Shown here one piece after another: positions 11,101 to 19,689 of a stretch of 64,000 bases of DNA (positions within the stretch are counted from its first letter, which is position 1; each line of letters opens with the position of its first letter). The notes below the pieces were generated by a model. That model was not told where the DNA came from. It worked only from the letters and a program-made list of their open reading frames with translations, and searched no databases. The position numbers and the translations under genes were made by a program. Origin of the DNA: Oncomelania hupensis (taxonomy: Eukaryota > Mollusca > Gastropoda > Littorinimorpha > Pomatiopsidae); NCBI GenBank assembly GCA_036898135.1, contig CM072523.1, positions 35,841,863 to 35,905,862 on the forward strand, written 5' to 3'.

Positions 11101-11881
11101 ATGTTTTAAAATCTGTCCAATTTGCACGAATGTATTGAAACTTTGGAATGTTATCTTCAGTGTTCACATCTTCATCAATTATATCCTCATTTAATTCTAT
11201 ATGAATGGGGATATGATCACTACCCAAAGTATCATTAGTTGTAGACCAAATGCAATTAACAGCAAGATCAGGAGATATTAAGGATAAATCTATCGCAGTA
11301 GCTTTGTGAGTTGACACATCAGGAATTCTGGTATATGAACCATCATTTAAAAGATATAATTTAGAATCGACGATGTTTTCTAGAAAACGATTACAAGTTA
11401 TGGTTGTACATCCAGATTCCCAAAAAGGAGCATGTGCATTAAAGTCGCCTACAATCAACCATTTGTTATTAAATACATCTAGATGTTTGATCCAGTCAGA
11501 GTTGTCATCTTTTGGACCATTAGGATAATATACAGAAAGTATATTTAATATAAAGTTATGGTTGATTTTTATCATTGCTCCTGTAGCAAACACATCATTA
11601 GTATCTTTAGGTACAGGCATAGAATCCAATCTAGAATACTGTAAATCAGATCTAATGTATAATGCAGATTGAACCATCCCCGTGTTCTTATTATAACTAT
11701 AAAGTGGGGGATAATAAAAGTTATCAATTTTTGGAAGTCTCTTTGGTGAAACGTGTAAAGATTGTAAAGCTAAAACGCAATATGATTCTTGTAAAACATG
11801 ATGCTCAAACTGTAGTAAGTTGGTAGAAATTGAGCGACAATTCCATTGTAGAATTTTAACATTGTGTGTCCTTTCTTTCAT
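8120..11881 (-). CDS. LINE-A ORF2: endonuclease-RT-RNase H
   Basis: 1253 residues, uninterrupted. The N-terminal AP-type endonuclease shows the opening NCRS block, GDFNAHAPFW (about residue 145), a DLSLISPD block and GSDHIPIHI (about 220). The RT spans roughly 470-800 with YRPIALTS, FFDVRKAYDSVW (motif A), GIPQGSIIAPILF and the catalytic QYADDVAIW. RNase H (about 1010-1150) shows IYTDGS, AELYAI, CVDSKSA and a late Asp in VVDKLA. A C-terminal HILYEC motif follows. The conserved metal-binding Glu of the endonuclease (usually in a QET block) reads Ser here (ALQSLHV, codon at 11759-11761). The ORF looks recently functional apart from that residue. The protein would nick target DNA and copy its own RNA. 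Confidence 0.95.
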   Translation of the reverse strand: MKERTHNVKILQWNCRSISTNLLQFEHHVLQESYCVLALQSLHVSPKRLPKIDNFYYPPLYSYNKNTGMVQSALYIRSDLQYSRLDSMPVPKDTNDVFATGAMIKINHNFILNILSVYYPNGPKDDNSDWIKHLDVFNNKWLIVGDFNAHAPFWESGCTTITCNRFLENIVDSKLYLLNDGSYTRIPDVSTHKATAIDLSLISPDLAVNCIWSTTNDTLGSDHIPIHIELNEDIIDEDVNTEDNIPKFQYIRANWTDFKTFFSSQNIDSIIHEDINTFYLNFTNIIIQAAEYSIPKCKFYKNRKYNAWWNKDCALAVHTKKDHFKKWLKNKTPENHNEMKRTKIQCNRIIAQAKIKYWTEFCKTEVSESKDTYKVWKKVKQIKNGYHLQNYPVKVENNPFPSSLVKAESFLKNFAENSLSSSLHESQNRFRLKEEQKEDYEDPHPIDRHYMNSPITYDEFLEALNSFNSNKSAVGIDAISYQMLIHLPDIWKQLLHSFYQTWLNGALPDIWKKSVVIPVLKQGKTRSSLGSYRPIALTSQAGKLMEKIILNRMHHYCEKNSIFPLNQAGFRKGRCTTDHLVKLTSHIKKQFSRRKSTLATFFDVRKAYDSVWHARLLYKLKNIGISGIMYQYFKNFLSQRYICTRVGKTFSSFQQIDMGIPQGSIIAPILFSILIYDLPKYMSKHTNVVQYADDVAIWINTNLRKNTCKRVVSYVQKIYQIELNKLNVFMIENGLQLSAEKTCLVLFNNGVNSKCLPKLELNGKILNYKQNVKFLGVYLTPKLSWNFHIKYLLSKASKRLNFLKLLCAQPWSQDTNTLLHLAIYLVRSVLSYGQEVYFSASNSLLNKLQGIDSKAIKIALGVPVHSSTLKSYKEACLLSFPEQHKLSVAKYVVRGLSVPNSVSEEILIDSNIDFPKRARNLTYLQSIRNYTNDILTTCNIDISSIPILPSIPQIPQWEHTNAQFDIDYSLTKKNENVNLVVTEAREHIERQYTNHLKIYTDGSVLETSDAGAGIAIPDLKIQKSYYVGKNVSVFTAELYAILMALNIICNFPIAFFNILICVDSKSALYSLQHWSCKTRTDILFEIKFLIHYLVSKGIGISFCWIPSHSGIYWNDVVDKLAKQGAMKANNSIACNNISPSVYELISLLEKRMRSDLPQSRNVENYACPRHLCRLINKLRVNSWNTKFSKNILCTCLFPISVKHILYECSILTPLYEEKNIIVGIQEDIDILLHSPAIMEIVRIIYVPAVGKCL

Positions 11882-12057
11882 GTTGTCAGTCAGTACAGAA
11901 AAACCTTTGTAATCAACAACAACAATAACAAATTCTTATAAGGCTTATGAATAAATGTCCAATTTCAACAATAAGACTTAAGAGTCAGGTGTGAAAGGGT
12001 CAAACTGATGAAATATAAAGACAAGATGACACTGTTGCCCCATACAAGACATAAAGA

Positions 12058-13213
12058 CTACCAAACTCTCCCATTGTCTCTGTCCTCTCGCCACTGTCCC
12101 CTCCAATTATAATAACCCTGTGGTTGGATTTGGCGAGGGCGAACAAACCGTCTCGGCTTCTTCCAGAACAATTGATGGAGGTGCCGTCCCAAGTTGCCCG
12201 CTACCACTGACGACCCGGTGGCATTGAGGTGGATATGGTCGTAAAAGGCTCTTGACTGCTGGACGTTTTCATGGGCGACAAAAGTTACGTTTTCTTCATC
12301 CACCAGATCAGCAAAGACAAGAGCGTTAAACAAATCTCGCTTGGCTTGAAGGTTGGAGTCTTGCACAGGTGACACTCTGCTCACAACCACTTTCACCTTT
12401 GGATGATCAGCCTTGATCTTTCGAACTGCATCCACAAAGGTCTTACTGGCTATCTTCGGGTCTTGGGTCTTAACGTTGTTGATGCCACAGTGTAGAACAA
12501 TGGCACTGACGGGATCTGTCAGAGAAGCTTCAGCAGACTTGAGAGCACTTTCAATTTCAGCAATGGTAGACGCTCTTTTCTTGGTAATATGAACACCATA
12601 TGAAAGTCCCAGTCTCCTGGCTTGCACCCCGTTCAGTACTGAGTCGTGCAGGACTACAACAATGGGACGACTTGAGAGGTAGTTTTGTCTTCTGACACAG
12701 TGCTGAGCTTGCTTCCACATTCCTCCAGGCACCTTTGCGTCACATGATACGTCATTTGTCGTCGAGAAAGCTGTGACGTCATTTTTTCCAGACCTATTAT
12801 TTCTTTCTTTGTTTTTAAGCCCACCTGCGGATGTTTTGCTGTTTGATTGTTTTTGGAGGGCATGGGAACTGGTCAGGCTTCGATCCAGAGGAGGTAAGAT
12901 CAGTATCGCGACTTTGCGTAATCACAGCCTTTTTCAGATCACTGATCACGACGCACTGCTCACGCACGATGATTTCAAGAGTTGTCAAGCGGTCGCAGAG
13001 TTGTTTAATTAAAGATCTCGTCTCAAAATGAACGACCTCGTCATGCTCATGTTCATCTAGACCGTTGTTGTCCAGGAGTCCGTCGGTATCAGTGGCCGCA
13101 TCTTTCTTGAATTCAGGGCCCTCGCTTATTTTAATCGACTTCTCGGTCACAAAATTAGCCGCAGGAGACTTTCCTTCGGTAAACTTGGTGCTCTGTCGCC
13201 TTGTCCTTGTCAT
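12058..13213 (-). pseudogene. LINE-A ORF1: coiled-coil plus SGNH esterase-like, one frameshift
   Basis: The N-terminal part (13213 to about 12850) is charged and includes a likely coiled coil around VVHFETRSLIKQLCDRL. The C-terminal part (to 12058) is an SGNH/GDSL hydrolase-like domain with block I VVLHDS (Ser nucleophile), an HCGINN block and the block V Asp/His pair in DHIHLN, then a basic RFVRPRQ tail. The two parts are in different frames. The shift can be placed at a five-T run (12850-12854, plus strand), so a one-base indel, or less likely programmed slippage, separates them. An esterase-type ORF1 is known from some LINE clades; its role in the RNP is unsettled. The product would otherwise be about 385 residues. 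Confidence 0.8.
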
Positions 13214-13500
13214 CCTTATGTCTTGAATGGATGGTCAACTGAGGCAGGAATTCAGTTGAGGTGTGGTTCCGCCATCTTGATCACGTGACCCCCCCAAAAA
13301 CACAGACATCCACACCCACACATGCAAATCTTTAAAATAAGCATTTTGCAGGTTGTTAATTTCGTGGAAGTGAGCGTGTGTGTTCCGGCTTTATTTTAAC
13401 ACTTTCTGGACCGCGCTTGACAAATCTTGGTGCCCTGGTGCTCCGGGTGTCGTTTTTCTTATGACTGGAAATGGAACAACACAGAGGACTGCTAGCATTA

Positions 13501-13642
13501 AAAACTTACAATGAGAAACAAATGTGTACATACGCTAAAGGAATGCTAATGTGAACAAAAACAAGAAAAAGCCACACAATGCAAAAGCTAAGCTCTTCGT
13601 CAGACGGACAAAACACAAAACAACAAAGCAATACTTCCCAAC
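13501..13642. repeat. Left arm of an inverted repeat split by Gypsy-1a
   Basis: Pairs with 19514-19644 at about 80 percent by eye. The shared blocks include ATTAGCATTC, ATGTACA.ATTTGTTTCTC and TTTTGTCCG.CTGACGA. Removing Gypsy-1a (13675-19496) brings the arms within about 60 bp, so the pre-insertion locus was a palindrome of roughly 300 bp. The element type is unknown. Confidence 0.7.
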
Positions 13643-13674
13643 ACAAGTCCAAAACAATCATCATTCTTTCTTCT

Positions 13675-14309
13675 TGTTACGTTGAAACGCCAATGGTAGC
13701 ATGTCGGAAACGCGCACGATAGATCTAATCGTTTCGTTTTGCGAAGTATTCAATAAAGGAGTTTATTTACCTTTGATTTGAGTTTGCATTGTTGTTAGGA
13801 GAGGCTTTGTATAACGTTGATAATTTTCGTTGGTCGATATTGTCGGAGAATATTCTGGATTTCCTTGTTTACCATCGATCGAAGGTTCGGGACGATTGTC
13901 GAAGTAAGAGAAGGTTCGGGGAATGTGTGGAGAGATGAATGACGTAAGTCAGTGATGACGATCTTTTATTCGATTGGTGGCAGTGCGTCATTTCTACGGT
14001 ATTCGAAATTCTTCCGGAAGAGAGAGAGGTTATTTAATCGTGTGCCGAGTTGCTGTTGAGAGAGGGTTATTGTTGATAGTGATTTGGAGAGTTGCTGTGA
14101 AAGTTGTTGAGTTGAGTTGAGAATTGTATGCAGTTGTTGATGTATGCTGAATAAAAGTGGAAAACTTCATACGTCGACTTAGTGACTTGTATGCTGCTTG
14201 AGCGGGTTGCGTGAATAAACGAATCTGAGTTACACAACTATCAGGAATTCAAGCATCGGGGCTGAATCAGATACTGATAGAAAACTCCATCATCAAACCG
14301 AGTGTAACA
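13675..14309 (+). repeat. Gypsy-1a 5' LTR
   Basis: 635 bp, TGTTACG...GTGTAACA. An AATAAA within CTGAATAAAAGTGG (about 14148-14161) is the likely polyadenylation signal; a second AATAAA lies in GTGAATAAACG further on. A direct TTTTGGGGGTCAAG segment follows and is the likely primer-binding region; the tRNA was not identified. Confidence 0.95.
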
Positions 14310-14421
14310 TTTTGGGGGTCAAGCCGCGATTCACGCCATAGCCAAGGGTTCAACTGCTACAACAAGCGAGTCAACGTTACGAGAGGCAGTCATCGAGGGT
14401 AGCCGCCAACGAGTTGCGTCG

Positions 14422-14785
14422 AGAGGGGCCAAAATACTGGGACTACATCACCGATAGGTTCGGGTTGACTGCAAGGGCGTGTAGTCGCTGAAGAGTTGCT
14501 TCGTGAGCGAACAACAGATCGGGACTACGTAGCTGCCGTAAGACTACGTCGAGGGACAGTCTCGGAGCTACATCGCCAGTATTAGAGAGAGCGACGAGCG
14601 GACAGAGGGGCCAAAATACTGGGACTACATCACCGATAGGTTCGGGTTGACTGCAAGGGCGTGTAGTCGCTGAAGAGTTGCTTCGTGAGCGAACAACAGA
14701 TCGGGACTACGTAGCTGCCGTAAGACTACGTCGAGGGACAGTCTCGGAGCTACATCGCCAGTATTAGAGAGAGCGACGAGCGGAC
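14422..14785 (+). repeat. 182-bp tandem duplication in Gypsy-1a leader
   Basis: A 182-bp unit starting AGAGGGGCCAAAATACTGG occurs twice in direct succession (from 14422 and from 14604), with essentially no differences seen. Gypsy-1b has a single copy at the same place (from about 29657). Confidence 0.9.
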
Positions 14786-14952
14786 GTCGCGTCTACTTCA
14801 GCACAGGAGCGTATACATCAACACCAGCGTGGTGCAGCGTCGCATACGACGAGGACAGCGGGGCCTGCGTCAGCGAAGGCGACTAGTGACAAGCATCAGC
14901 GCTACTGCAGAAAGCGTGCTGTTCTAGAACAGTCTAGAAAGGTACAGCACAG

Positions 14953-15047
14953 TCAAGAACTTTCCAGAAAAAGAACTCTACAGTCAAGAACTTTCTAGAA
15001 AAAGAACTTTCCAGAAAAGAACCTTCTAGAAAAGAACTTTCCAGAAG
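14953..15047 (+). promoter_or_regulatory. Heat-shock-element-like array before gag
   Basis: Bases 15003-15047 divide exactly into nine contiguous 5-bp units with GAA or TTC at their centres, in the order GAA-TTC-GAA three times. Two further GAA-TTC-GAA triplets lie upstream (about 14955-14970 and 14986-15001). This matches the binding pattern of trimeric heat-shock factor. The array ends 7 bp before the gag ATG at 15055. Binding is inferred, not shown. Confidence 0.55.
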
Positions 15048-15054
15048 CATCAAG

Positions 15055-18000
15055 ATGGCTGACTTCTGGCAGAAAGGGGTTGAACTAAATCTAAAAGGCA
15101 AACAGCTGACAGAGTACGTCAAATGCCAGGAGAGAATATTGCGTGAAGAAAGAGAAGAACAGCGACGGCGCGAAGAACGAGAATTAGAAGAGCAGCGTCG
15201 CCGAGAAGAAAGAGAATTAGAAGAGAAGCGTCTAGAAAAAGAAGAGCAGCGTCGCCGTGAAGAAAGAGAATTAGAAGAGCAGCGTCGCCGAGAAGAAAGA
15301 GAAGAGCGGCGTCAAGAAAGAGAGATGGAAGAGAGACGATTAGAAGCTGAGCGTCAATACCAGCTAGAGTTGGCGCGTATCCAGAACAATCAGCATGCGC
15401 CACAAGTCACCAACGACCATACGGCTCCAAAATTGCCAGCTTTCGTCGACGGGAAGGACCAGATCGACAGCTATCTGGCGAGATTCGAAAGGTTCGCCGA
15501 AAGCTCCAATTGGCAACCTCGAGACTGGGCGATTCGACTGAGTGCACTTCTGACGGGGCAAGCTCTCGAAGTTTACACCAGACTGTCGAACGATGACGCC
15601 AAAAACTACGACGTCTTGAAAGAGGCCCTGTTGCAGTGCTACAACTTTACAGAGAAGGGCTACCGTAAACGCTTCCGTGAATGCCGGCCTAAGTCAGACG
15701 AGACGCCAAAGCAGTTTGTGGAGCGCCTGTCGTCATATCTACACAAGTGGGTGGAGTTATCAGGCGAAATGAAGTCTTACGACAGTCTCCATGACCTGAT
15801 TGTGAAAGAACAATTTCTCAATGCCTGTCACAAGGACCTAGCGACCCACTTAGAAGAACAAAAGCTGCAGACGCTTAAAGATGTGACTGAGGCTGCTGAA
15901 AGATATCTCATCGCTCATGGGAAAACCCTGGGGCCACCCAGCGCGACGAAACATTTTCAGAAGACTGCAAACCATGGGAACCAGATCCAAGGGAGCCAGA
16001 CGAGCCAGAGACAGACGGACTCCACGCCACCTCCCAGGGAAGGGCATTCAAGAGGCTGTTTCACCTGCAACGCTACAGACCACAGAGCGGCTAACTGTCC
16101 TCAAAACAAAAGTAGCGGACAGCGGAGCAGTACGGACAATTCAGCGGCGGGCAACCGGCAGAGGCGGTTCTCCAATCAACGGCAAACCAGTAGATCTGAC
16201 CATCAAGTGTGCGGCGGGAGCGTCATTCTTCCGAGTGAGACCAAGCGCACAGCTATTCCTGCGGACGTGCAAGAGTGCATGACCGATGGCCAACTTCTCC
16301 TTGCCAACGGAAAATCCATCTCCGTCGTCGCCAGCGCAGCTGTGACCGTCCAGAACATGCCTGTTTCAAAGGGACGCGTCGGAAATCATGAAGTGACTGT
16401 CTTAAGAGACTCTGGCTGTAGTGGGGTCATCGTCAGAGAAGACCTAATCGCTAAAGAACAATTCACTGGCGATTCTAAATGGACACTCATGGCCGACAGC
16501 AAATGTGTGAGAGCGCCAGTTGCGAAGATTCATGTCAACACCCCTTTCTACATAGGCGAAGTCGAAGCGGTTTGCCTGAAGAAGCCGCTGTATGATTTGA
16601 TGATCGGGAATATCGACGGCGCGAGACGACCCGACGACCCCGATCCAGAGTGGAGTCCTGCCTCAACTCAACACGTCGAAGTTGTGGAGGAGGATCCATT
16701 GCCATTTCCCGATGGAGACCTTTCAGAGCTGCTACGGGACAATGTGGTTACTCCGGCTCAGCCCTGCCGACCAGAGATCGTCGGTGCTGTTACTACCAGG
16801 GCCCAGGCCAAGAGAGACAAGACGTCTACGCCACTGAAGGTCGCCGACAACTCTAAAGCTGCCATCGTGGACAGAGATAAGCTGATCCAGCTCCAGGAAG
16901 CTGACAGCACTTTAAACAAGTACAGGAACCGCCAAGACCACGTGACCAAAGGCAGTGGTACGGTCTATTTTGAGGTGAAGGCCAAGATCCTGTACAGAAT
17001 CTTCCAGCACCCGAGGGTCAACGGAGGGAGACCACTACGTCAAGTCTTGGTACCGTTACTCCTAAGGCGCCAGGTGATGGAAGTAGCGCATGACTCAATC
17101 ATGGGAGGTCACCTGGGTATCAAGAAGACGTCGGATAGAATCCAGGCGGTGTTCTACTGGCCAGGACTTCATGCGGACGTCAGCCGTTTCTGCCGATCAT
17201 GTGACATTTGCCAGAAGACCATACCTCGAGGAAGGGTCCCGAAAGTGCCTATGCAGAGGATGCCTCTGATCGACCGACCTTTCAAGAGGGTGGCCTTAGA
17301 CTTAATCGGCGAAATAAGACCTCCGAGTGAAGAAGGTCATCGGTGGGTACTGACTTTAGTGGACTATGCGACTCGGTACCCAGAAGCAGTGCCACTGAAG
17401 AAGATTGACACTGAAACTGTAGCAGAGGCACTGGTGGACATGTTCAGTAGACTTGGAGTGCCTGAAGAAATTCTGACAGACCTCGGGACGCAGTTCGTCT
17501 CTGACTGCATGAAGGAGGTCAACAGACTGCTGAGCATCCGGCATTTAACTACGACACCCTACCATCCAATGTGCAACGGGCTTGTCGAAAAGTTCAATGC
17601 TACGCTGATGTCCACCCTGAAGAAACTGTGCAGCGAGCAGCCCAGACAATGGCATCGTTATATCAACGCCTTACTTTTCGCCTACAGAGAAGTACCGCAG
17701 GAGTCCACCGGCTTTTCTCCGTTCGAGCTGCTATACGGAAGAACCATCCGAGGGCCGATGCACATCCTAAAAGAACTGTGGACGAAAGAAGTAGACATCC
17801 CAGAGGTGAAGAACAGCTACCAGTACGTGTTTGAGCTACGGGAGAAGCTGGAGCAGACTCTCGAGATAGCCAGAGAAAACCTGAAGAAGTCCCAGGACTG
17901 TGGAAAGCACTACTATGACCGTAGGGCTGTGAACAGGAAGTTCAAACCTGGCAACAAAGTGCTGGTGCTGCTACCTACTGATCACAATAAGTTGCTGATG

Positions 18001-18606
18001 CAGTGGAAAGGCCCGTACGAAGTGGAGACCGCGGTGGGAATCAACGACAACAAGGTGAAGGTCGGCCAGCATTCCAAGATATACCACGCCAACCTCCTTA
18101 AGCTGTACGTGGAAAGGCCATCAGAGACTGTACATGCAGCAACAGCAGCCGTGACCGACGACAGCTTTGACAGCGAAGAACTGTTGGAACTTGGAGACTT
18201 CCACAGCAAAGAAGACATCGATGATGTTAAGCTAGGACCAGGCTTGACGGAAGGTCAAAAGTTGGAGCTCAAGGACCTTATGGGCGAATTTCCCCATAGC
18301 TTCAATGATGTCCCAGGCTCTACGACTTTGGTCGAACATGAAGTCCACACCCAGACCTGGAAGGAGCATCTGCAGACCTTGAGGGAGCTGTTCCACCGTC
18401 CCGCAGAAGCCAACCTGACCGTGAGACCCAGCGAATGCATTCTGGGAGATGACAACGTCGACTGCGACGGACATCCGATGGAAGAAGGAGACAACGGAGG
18501 ACGCACTGATTCCAGGGAAGCCCACATGATCATCGTCTTTGACCCTGGGCCGATGACGACCACAACTGACGAGGGCGTCGTTTCCTTGCGAATGAAAGAA
18601 CATTGA
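15055..18606 (+). CDS. Gypsy-1a gag-protease-integrase polyprotein with RT remnant
   Basis: 1183 residues, open throughout; ATG at 15055 follows the GAA/TTC array. Order: MADFWQKGVELN start; Glu/Arg-rich coiled coil (about 23-105); gag core (about 115-290); one CCHC knuckle CFTCNATDHRAANC (about 334-347); retropepsin active site LRDSGCSG (about 451); integrase zinc module with His pair in HDSIMGGH and CRSCDIC (about 679-720); integrase core D (ALDLIG), D (LTDLGTQF, about 809) and E (GLVEKF, about 845), 35 residues apart; GPY-like WKGPYEV (about 984). After this come RT edges only: LTEGQKLELKDL...PGSTTLVEHE (about 1063-1090) joined directly to TWKEHLQTLRELF (about 1101). The RT palm with its catalytic Asp pair and the RNase H are absent. 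Integrase before RT is the Gmr1-like order. Confidence 0.93.
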   Translation: MADFWQKGVELNLKGKQLTEYVKCQERILREEREEQRRREERELEEQRRREERELEEKRLEKEEQRRREERELEEQRRREEREERRQEREMEERRLEAERQYQLELARIQNNQHAPQVTNDHTAPKLPAFVDGKDQIDSYLARFERFAESSNWQPRDWAIRLSALLTGQALEVYTRLSNDDAKNYDVLKEALLQCYNFTEKGYRKRFRECRPKSDETPKQFVERLSSYLHKWVELSGEMKSYDSLHDLIVKEQFLNACHKDLATHLEEQKLQTLKDVTEAAERYLIAHGKTLGPPSATKHFQKTANHGNQIQGSQTSQRQTDSTPPPREGHSRGCFTCNATDHRAANCPQNKSSGQRSSTDNSAAGNRQRRFSNQRQTSRSDHQVCGGSVILPSETKRTAIPADVQECMTDGQLLLANGKSISVVASAAVTVQNMPVSKGRVGNHEVTVLRDSGCSGVIVREDLIAKEQFTGDSKWTLMADSKCVRAPVAKIHVNTPFYIGEVEAVCLKKPLYDLMIGNIDGARRPDDPDPEWSPASTQHVEVVEEDPLPFPDGDLSELLRDNVVTPAQPCRPEIVGAVTTRAQAKRDKTSTPLKVADNSKAAIVDRDKLIQLQEADSTLNKYRNRQDHVTKGSGTVYFEVKAKILYRIFQHPRVNGGRPLRQVLVPLLLRRQVMEVAHDSIMGGHLGIKKTSDRIQAVFYWPGLHADVSRFCRSCDICQKTIPRGRVPKVPMQRMPLIDRPFKRVALDLIGEIRPPSEEGHRWVLTLVDYATRYPEAVPLKKIDTETVAEALVDMFSRLGVPEEILTDLGTQFVSDCMKEVNRLLSIRHLTTTPYHPMCNGLVEKFNATLMSTLKKLCSEQPRQWHRYINALLFAYREVPQESTGFSPFELLYGRTIRGPMHILKELWTKEVDIPEVKNSYQYVFELREKLEQTLEIARENLKKSQDCGKHYYDRRAVNRKFKPGNKVLVLLPTDHNKLLMQWKGPYEVETAVGINDNKVKVGQHSKIYHANLLKLYVERPSETVHAATAAVTDDSFDSEELLELGDFHSKEDIDDVKLGPGLTEGQKLELKDLMGEFPHSFNDVPGSTTLVEHEVHTQTWKEHLQTLRELFHRPAEANLTVRPSECILGDDNVDCDGHPMEEGDNGGRTDSREAHMIIVFDPGPMTTTTDEGVVSLRMKEH

Positions 18607-18861
18607 CTGTGTGGACGAACTAAGAATATTGGTAATGACAGACTTGAAAATGAAAAACGTTGACTGGGTAAATGATCTGTGAACATTGACAATATCCAGA
18701 CAGATTTGAAGATGAAAACCATTGACTCTGGGTGAATGAACTGAGAACATTGACAGTGTTCAGACAGTCTGAAATAAGTTTTAATTCTGAACTTTGTTTG
18801 TGCATTACGTTTCAACGTTGTTGAAAGAAATTGGGTAAATTTCTTCTTGAGTGGGGGGTTA

Positions 18862-19496
18862 TGTTACGTTGAAACGCCAATGGTAGCATGTCAGAAACGC
18901 GCACGATAGATCTAATCGTTTCGTTTTGCGAAGTATTCAATAATGGAGTTTATTTACCTTTGATTTGAGTTTGCATTGTTGTTAGGAGAGGCTTTGTATA
19001 ACGTTGATAATTTTCGTTGGTCGATATTGTCGGAGAATACTCTGGATTTCCTTGTTTACCATCGATCGAAGGTTCGGGACGATTGTCGAAGTAAGAGAAG
19101 GTTCGGGGTATGTGTGGAGAGATGAATGACGTAAGTCAGTGATGACGATCTTTTATTCGATTGGTGGCAGTGCGTCATTTCTACGGTATTCGAAATTCTT
19201 CCGGAAGAGAGAGAGGTTATTTAATCGTGTGCCGAGTTGCTGTTGAGAGAGGGTTATTGTTGATAGTGATTTGGAGAGTTGCTGTGAAAGTTGTTGAGTT
19301 GAGTTGAGAATTGTATGCAGTTGTTGATGTATGCTGAATAAAAGTGGAAAACTTCATACGTCGACTTAGTGACTTGTATGCTGCTTGAGCGGGTTGCGTG
19401 AATAAACGAATCTGAGTTACACAACTATCAGGAATTCAAGCATCGGGGCTGAATCAGATACTGATAGAAAACTCCATCATCAAACCGAGTGTAACA
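18862..19496 (+). repeat. Gypsy-1a 3' LTR
   Basis: 635 bp, same length as the 5' LTR, with four differences seen (for example AATAATGG against AATAAAGG early in the LTR). Followed directly by the CTTCT target duplication. Confidence 0.95.
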
Positions 19497-19513
19497 CTTC
19501 TTTCTTGGATTTC

Positions 19514-19644
19514 TTCTGGGAAGTAAGTTTTGTCCGCCTGACGAAAAGCTTAGCTCGAAAAAGTGCACTGTGTTGTTTTGTCTTCTTGCTATCCACATTA
19601 GCATTCTTTTGGCTTATGTACATATTTGTTTCTCTTTACTGTTT
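19514..19644. repeat. Right arm of inverted repeat, with hammerhead-like core
   Basis: Inverted partner of 13501-13642. At 19538-19560 it reads CTGACGA, then a potential AGC/GCT stem, then GAAA, resembling the conserved core of a hammerhead ribozyme. The left arm keeps CTGACGA and the stem but not GAAA. Functional status is unknown. Confidence 0.5.
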
Positions 19645-19676
<32 letters not shown>

Positions 19677-19689
19677 GAACCTATATTTC

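Larger units (their letters stand above)
7967..13295 (-). mobile_element. LINE-A: full-length I-group LINE with 13-bp TSD
   Basis: Complete 5.3 kb non-LTR retrotransposon. The 13-bp AAAACACAGACAT flanks it on both sides (7954-7966 and 13297-13309). On the minus strand it opens with a short 5' UTR containing TCAAGATGGCGG just inside the end (about 13270-13281). It then carries ORF1 with an SGNH domain (13213-12058), a 175-bp gap, ORF2 with EN, RT and RNase H (11881-8120), and a 3' tail of (TTGAA)n-type repeats (about 7967-7992). The RNase H domain together with the C-terminal HxxxC motif suggests the I/Nimb group. It lies in the sense orientation in intron 6 of the protease gene. Confidence 0.92.
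13675..19496 (+). mobile_element. Gypsy-1a: young LTR retrotransposon lacking the RT core
   Basis: 5.8 kb element with 635-bp LTRs (13675-14309 and 18862-19496) and a 5-bp target duplication CTTCT (13670-13674 and 19497-19501). LTRs begin TGTTACG and end GTGTAACA. Only four differences between the LTRs were counted by eye, so insertion is recent. A G-rich polypurine tract (GTGGGGGG) precedes the 3' LTR. A 745-bp leader with a 182-bp tandem duplication leads to a single long ORF (15055-18606) of gag, protease, integrase and a broken RT. It lies antisense to the protease gene in intron 6. Confidence 0.95.

Noticed and set aside
14422..15047. CRISPR-like or satellite array
   Set aside because: Eukaryotic context; the repeats are one tandem duplication and an HSE-like array, with no spacers.
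15055..18606. An env-type gene in the Gypsy elements
   Set aside because: No signal peptide, transmembrane segment or env motif was found downstream of pol in any of the copies.
18232..18815. Long minus-strand frames opposite the Gypsy-1a ORF end (and 33284-33867)
   Set aside because: They are antisense shadows of the gag-pol ORF with no recognisable motif.
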